This document shows positions 60,535-64,000 of a stretch of DNA of 64,000 bases, one piece after another (the first letter of the stretch is position 1; each line of letters begins with the position of its first letter). The stretch is from positions 310,001 through 374,000 of the forward strand of contig WGMJ01000003.1 of assembly GCA_016125135.1 (NCBI GenBank), given 5' to 3'. Source of the DNA: Alphaproteobacteria bacterium. Its GTDB lineage: Bacteria > Pseudomonadota > Alphaproteobacteria > Micavibrionales > Micavibrionaceae. The notes under the pieces were generated by a model, which was not told the origin of the DNA, searched no databases, and saw only the letters and a program-made list of their open reading frames with translations. The position numbers and the translations under genes were made by a program.

Positions 60535-61140
60535 TTAATGGCCGAATAGATTATCGATGACAGGAATATCCTCGACGAGGATTTCTTCATTGCGCAACTT
60601 CACTTCACCATTTTCAGTGACGCTTATTTGCGAGCGGTAAAGTGACTCGTGAAAAAGAATTGTTGCTTCACATGTAAAGCTGCCATCAGCTTGTGCTTGT
60701 GGTTTGATGGTTTGCAACATCATGGAGAGCGCACGGCGTGCATTCGGTGGCGGCTCTTCGCGCCACTTGATATCATCAACCGATTCAACAATTTCAAAGC
60801 GGCCATGCTGGCCTGACACAAAGGTCAGGAAAAACCTGATATAATCAGCAATTGTGCCATCATGCAGCATCAACGGCACAGAACTATTCAGTGCATAGAT
60901 AGGCGCGTTGGTGCCATCAAGAATATAATAAACATTATGATATTCGATTGCGAAACGATGCGGCGCCGGGTATTGCTCGGGGTCGGAAACATCATGCAAA
61001 AAAGCCCCCGGATAAAACGGGATCTCGCAACGATGCACGACCGGTTTTTGAAAGGGGTTTCCATCAAGCAACTTTGTCACGTTGTCCACGACGTTCGACG
61101 CTTCTTTGTCTTTGAGTTTTTCGTAGCTACCTTGATACAT
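60535..61140 (-). CDS. Hypothetical protein, about 201 residues, adjacent to the putative origin
   Basis: Not recognised. It is a soluble protein with conserved-looking segments FYPGAFLHDVSDPEQYPAPH, FAIEYHNVYYILDGTNAPIY and FVSGQHGRFEIVESVDDIKW. I prefer Met 61140 (MYQGSYEKLKDKEAS); a start at 61158 would add six hydrophobic residues. No membrane segments. It reads away from the putative origin. Confidence 0.65.
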   Translation of the reverse strand: MYQGSYEKLKDKEASNVVDNVTKLLDGNPFQKPVVHRCEIPFYPGAFLHDVSDPEQYPAPHRFAIEYHNVYYILDGTNAPIYALNSSVPLMLHDGTIADYIRFFLTFVSGQHGRFEIVESVDDIKWREEPPPNARRALSMMLQTIKPQAQADGSFTCEATILFHESLYRSQISVTENGEVKLRNEEILVEDIPVIDNLFGH

Positions 61141-61289
61141 GGGAACTATTAATACCACGAAGCATATGTAATGCGAAACCGTTTTTGAAGGAACGTCCGT
61201 TTCAAATATGTCATGTGCGGGACTCGCGGGATAACCCTATGAATTACAGACTGATGACTCTGTTCATAGTTTCTCCCCACAATTCTTTC

Positions 61290-61304
61290 TTAATACTTTT
61301 TTAA
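61290..61304. promoter_or_regulatory. CtrA full binding box in the putative origin
   Basis: TTAATACTTTTTTAA is a perfect TTAA-N7-TTAA. In Caulobacter, CtrA boxes in the origin block DnaA and also control the hemE promoter. Confidence 0.6.
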
Positions 61305-61402
61305 CTTATACAGGCGGGATAGTTTTTCCAAACCGCACTATGGAATGTGTATGATAAAAACACGGTTCTTTATTTCAAAGGGGGACTCACGTTGTATAGT
61401 TT

Positions 61403-61411
61403 TGTGCATAA
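61403..61411 (-). promoter_or_regulatory. DnaA box in the putative origin
   Basis: TGTGCATAA is TTATGCACA on the minus strand, fitting TTATNCACA exactly. It lies 99 bp from the CtrA box, on the hemE side. Confidence 0.6.
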
Positions 61412-61516
61412 ATTTCTGACAGAAAAATATACACAAACCCACAGCCCCTATAACTACAATAACCTATACTAAATATATATTTTCTTTTTTGTCTTTCTTC
61501 GTTACAGCTTCTTTCC

Positions 61517-62548
61517 ATGAAGCCCTTACTCTGTGTTTTAACCACGAAAGAACCCCTCGCTATACCACCTGTCTGGCTGATGCGTCAGGCGGGCCGCTAC
61601 ATGCCCGTATACAGGGCTCTGCGTGAAAAGGTAGGTAGCTTCTGGGGCATGGCATTCAACCCCGCCCACGCCGCGGAAATCACGCTGCAGCCCATACGCG
61701 CATTCCAGATGGACGCTGCCATTCTGTTTTCTGACATTCTGACCATTCCGCATGCGATGGGTTGTACGGTCGAATTTAAAGCAGGAGAGGGGCCTGAAGT
61801 TGAAAAATATGTTTCAGGCCAGACTTTACTGAGCGCGGCAGACCAGAATTTCTGCGAAACGCTTGAACCTGTGTTTGAAGCGATGCGCGAAACACGGCGT
61901 AAACTTGCAGCCGAGAAATTCGATAATGTCGCGCTCATCGGCTTTTCAGGGGCGCCATGGACATTGGCCTGCTACATGCTTTGCGGCAATGGGCACGACA
62001 AGAATTTTACCGCTGCACAGAATTTTGCGAAAAACCACCCGCAAGAATTTACTGCGTTAATCGACAAACTCACAGACGCAGTGATCTGGTATCTGAAAGA
62101 GCAAATCAAAGCCGGGGCGGAAGCTGTGCAGCTTTTTGACAGCTGGGCGGGGATTGTTCCACGTGAATCCTTTAACGCCTATATCACAACACCTGCACAA
62201 AAAATTGTTGCGAGCCTGAAGGCCGAATTTCCGGAGGTGCCTGTCATCGGGTTTCCACGCGGGGCGGCCACAAATTATGAAGCCTATGCAAGGACAACAA
62301 AAGTTGACGGGCTTGGTGTTGATGAAAGTGCAGATATTACAAAACTTGATGTTTCCTGTGTATTACAGGGCAATTTAAGCCCTGAAGTTTTACTGGGTGA
62401 TGAAGCTGTGCAGGATAAAAAAATAAAGGAAATACTGGAGAAAATGCGGGGCCGGCCCTATATTTTCAACCTCGGGCACGGCGTTATCAAGGAAACAGAC
62501 GAAGCGCGCGTGCAAAGACTGGTTGATACAGTAAGGCAAAAATTATGA
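61517..62548 (+). CDS. hemE: Uroporphyrinogen decarboxylase
   Basis: The 343-residue protein has PPVWLMRQAGRYMPVYRALR at the N-terminus (catalytic Arg region), LIGFSGAPWTLACYML, and FDSWAGIVPRESF. Converts uroporphyrinogen III to coproporphyrinogen III in heme synthesis. Its stop overlaps the hemH start (ATGA), and it flanks the putative origin. Confidence 0.97.
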   Translation: MKPLLCVLTTKEPLAIPPVWLMRQAGRYMPVYRALREKVGSFWGMAFNPAHAAEITLQPIRAFQMDAAILFSDILTIPHAMGCTVEFKAGEGPEVEKYVSGQTLLSAADQNFCETLEPVFEAMRETRRKLAAEKFDNVALIGFSGAPWTLACYMLCGNGHDKNFTAAQNFAKNHPQEFTALIDKLTDAVIWYLKEQIKAGAEAVQLFDSWAGIVPRESFNAYITTPAQKIVASLKAEFPEVPVIGFPRGAATNYEAYARTTKVDGLGVDESADITKLDVSCVLQGNLSPEVLLGDEAVQDKKIKEILEKMRGRPYIFNLGHGVIKETDEARVQRLVDTVRQKL

Positions 62549-63615
62549 GCAAAACAGCTGTTGTTCTTCTTAATCTCGGTGGGCCTGATTCAAAAGAGGC
62601 GATAGCCCCCTTCCTGAAGAATTTCTTCATGGATAAAAACATTGTGCGTTTGCCGTTGCCATTTCGCTTTATGCTTTCACGCCTCATCGCCTGGCGGCGT
62701 TCGCGTAAAGAAGCGGGAAACTCTTATGCGGCGCTGGGGAATAAATCACCGCTGCTGGAAAATTCAGAGGCGCAAGCAAAAGCACTTGAAGCCGCGCTTA
62801 ACGGTGGTGGCACAGGGCAGGATTATAAATGCTTTATTGCTATGCGTTATTGGCACCCGTTCTCAAGCGAAACCGCAAAACTGGTGCAGGATTATGCGCC
62901 CGACCGCGTTATTTTACTGCCCCTTTACCCGCAATATTCAACGACCACAACGCGCTCATCCTTTCAGGAATGGGTCAAAACAAACATCACACAAAACACA
63001 TCACTGATTTGTTGTTATCCGTTTGATGACGGGTTTATCACAGCGTCTGTTGAAAACATCAAACGCATTTACGAGAGTGCACAAAAAGACGGGCACGAAA
63101 ATATCCGCGTTCTGTTTTCTGCGCATGGCCTGCCTGAAAGTATCATCAAGGACGGTGACCCGTACCAATGGCAGTGCGAAGAGTCTGCACGTAAAATTGT
63201 GCAAGCGCTCGAAGATTATAATGGGGGGCCTCGCCTCGATTGGCAAGTTTGTTACCAGTCACGCGTGGGCGCACAAAAATGGATTGGCCCGTCAACTGAA
63301 GAAGCGCTCGAAAAAGCAGCGCATGACAAAGTATCCGTTGTTATTTATCCGCACGCCTTCGTGAGCGAACATGTAGAAACGCTTGTTGAGATTGAAGAAG
63401 AATACCGCGAAATAGCTGAAAAAATGGGGATTCACGGCTTTTACCGTGTGCCGACCGTGATGACACACCCCGCTTTTATTGAAGGTTTGCGACGCCTTGT
63501 GAAAAAACACGAGAAAGAGATTGGAACAATTCTGCCGCCTACGGGTTATGCATTATGCCCACCACATTTCAGACGTTGCGCTTGCCGCGATAACTTGGTA
63601 CAGGGGTTAGTATGA
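62545..63615 (+). CDS. hemH: Ferrochelatase
   Basis: The 356-residue protein has VVLLNLGGPDSKEAIAPFLK, the catalytic His in LFSAHGLPES and the C-terminal FVSEHVETLVEIEEEYREIA. It inserts Fe(II) into protoporphyrin IX. The C-terminal end has several Cys (ALCPPHFRRCACRD) that could ligate a 2Fe-2S cluster, as in some bacterial and animal ferrochelatases. It overlaps hemE and the mechanosensitive-channel gene by ATGA. Confidence 0.96.
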   Translation: MSKTAVVLLNLGGPDSKEAIAPFLKNFFMDKNIVRLPLPFRFMLSRLIAWRRSRKEAGNSYAALGNKSPLLENSEAQAKALEAALNGGGTGQDYKCFIAMRYWHPFSSETAKLVQDYAPDRVILLPLYPQYSTTTTRSSFQEWVKTNITQNTSLICCYPFDDGFITASVENIKRIYESAQKDGHENIRVLFSAHGLPESIIKDGDPYQWQCEESARKIVQALEDYNGGPRLDWQVCYQSRVGAQKWIGPSTEEALEKAAHDKVSVVIYPHAFVSEHVETLVEIEEEYREIAEKMGIHGFYRVPTVMTHPAFIEGLRRLVKKHEKEIGTILPPTGYALCPPHFRRCACRDNLVQGLV

Positions 63616-64000
63616 CTTTATTTGGCAAAATCGTGCCGCACAAGCGCTGGGCCAAATGGCTTTTGCTTCTTGTTTTGATGACGGCACTCGGTTTAAGCGG
63701 AACGGGTTATCTGCTCGATCTGCAAAAATTTCTCTCGCAGGATTATCTGACGCTCGAGTTTGGCGCGGAGACAAAAATCACTGCCTGGATGGCACTCAAA
63801 ACACTTCTTGCTGTGATTGTTGTATTCTGGTGTGCGCAGGCGCTCAACGAATTTATCGATAAGCGCCTCAATAACATGGTGACGATGAAGCCGCAAAGCC
63901 GCGTGTTGTTTGGCAAGGCTTCGCAAATTGCAGTTTATGGTGTTGCGGCGATTACAGGCCTGAATCTACTCGGCATCAGCCTGACATCACTCGCGTTTCT
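63612..64000 (+). CDS. MscS-family mechanosensitive channel, N-terminal part (runs off the window)
   Basis: 130 visible residues with membrane helices near 13-32, 50-70 and 102-125. The segment SRVLFGKASQIAVYGVAAIT, then GLNLLGISLTSLAF, is typical of the region before the pore helix of MscS-like channels. It overlaps hemH (ATGA), forming a hemE-hemH-channel operon. The 3' end lies outside the window. Confidence 0.75.
   Translation, partial: MTLFGKIVPHKRWAKWLLLLVLMTALGLSGTGYLLDLQKFLSQDYLTLEFGAETKITAWMALKTLLAVIVVFWCAQALNEFIDKRLNNMVTMKPQSRVLFGKASQIAVYGVAAITGLNLLGISLTSLAF

Larger units (their letters stand above)
61159..61516. other. Putative chromosomal replication origin (Caulobacter Cori-like)
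   Basis: A 358-bp non-coding, AT-rich gap directly upstream of hemE, the position of the Caulobacter origin. It holds a perfect CtrA box (61290-61304), a perfect DnaA box (61403-61411), GANTC methylation sites at 61221, 61256 and 61384, and an AT-rich stretch at 61463-61500 that could unwind. parABS lies 7-14 kb away, as expected near an origin. Only one perfect DnaA box is seen, so the call is inference. Confidence 0.6.

Noticed and set aside
62155-62170. parS-like TGTTCCACGTGAATCC in hemE
   Set aside because: Three mismatches to parS, and the sequence encodes the conserved VPRES region of HemE, so protein constraint explains it.
1-64000. tRNA, rRNA, CRISPR or transposase genes
   Set aside because: Looked for T-loop-like sequences, regularly spaced repeats and transposase-like proteins; none was convincing.

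Overview
The window reads as an alphaproteobacterial chromosome segment close to the replication origin. The evidence is the gene content and order (cmk-rpsA; mnmE, mnmG-rsmG-parA...parB, rho, hemE-hemH), two perfect parS sites, and an intergenic region before hemE. That region carries a perfect CtrA full box (TTAA-N7-TTAA), a perfect DnaA box and three GANTC sites, as in the Caulobacter-type origin. Base composition looks near 50% GC in genes and is more AT-rich between genes. I lean towards a deep-branching lineage with many lineage-specific genes (Micavibrionales- or Rhodospirillales-like), but the sequence alone does not fix this. I saw no rRNA, tRNA, CRISPR array or transposase.

Layout. 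0-5.7 kb: core genes of a Dot/Icm-like type IVB secretion system (dotI, dotH, dotG, dotF-like), with a divergent exported Cys-rich protein. 5.7-8.4 kb: cmk and rpsA. 8.4-18.5 kb: a LysR regulator, then an accessory locus of small and unknown proteins with a repeated palindromic operator (TTGAA-N7-TTCAA), a repeated promoter block and a small-protein family. Its neighbours are two helix-turn-helix regulators and the rpoN-nudix-hpf set. 18.5-24.6 kb: a polar amino-acid type ABC transporter with two binding proteins, two tandem orphan prepilins and two paralogous exported proteins. 24.6-31.8 kb: an eight-repeat zinc-finger membrane protein, a dienelactone hydrolase, a guanidino-modifying-enzyme-like protein, and a nucleotide-salvage operon (YerC/TrpR-like regulator, PRTase-like, nucleoside hydrolase, IMPase). 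31.9-33.6 kb: mnmE. 33.6-45.8 kb: an insert of accessory and envelope genes (membrane-anchored MurF-like ligase, Ddl, VanX-like dipeptidase, fused spermidine synthase, lipoprotein, RraA-like, transglutaminase-like and unknowns). 45.9-54.3 kb: mnmG-rsmG-parA, then four translationally coupled genes (radical SAM, small membrane protein, 2OG-oxygenase-like, Na+/solute symporter) sitting between parA and parB. 54.4-58.6 kb: two paralogous oxygenase-like proteins, a PH-domain membrane protein, an alpha/beta hydrolase and unknowns. 58.6-64 kb: rho, the putative origin, hemE-hemH and a partial MscS channel.

Three points stand out most. First, the 9.7-16.6 kb regulon, in which operator and promoter block keep an exact 57-bp offset in front of two small-protein genes. 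Second, the four-gene metabolic or modification operon wedged between parA and parB. Third, the translated remnant of an mnmG N-terminus directly before the intact mnmG, next to a perfect DnaA box. Several unknown genes also appear to be leaderless, with a -10 hexamer 6-8 nt before the start codon.
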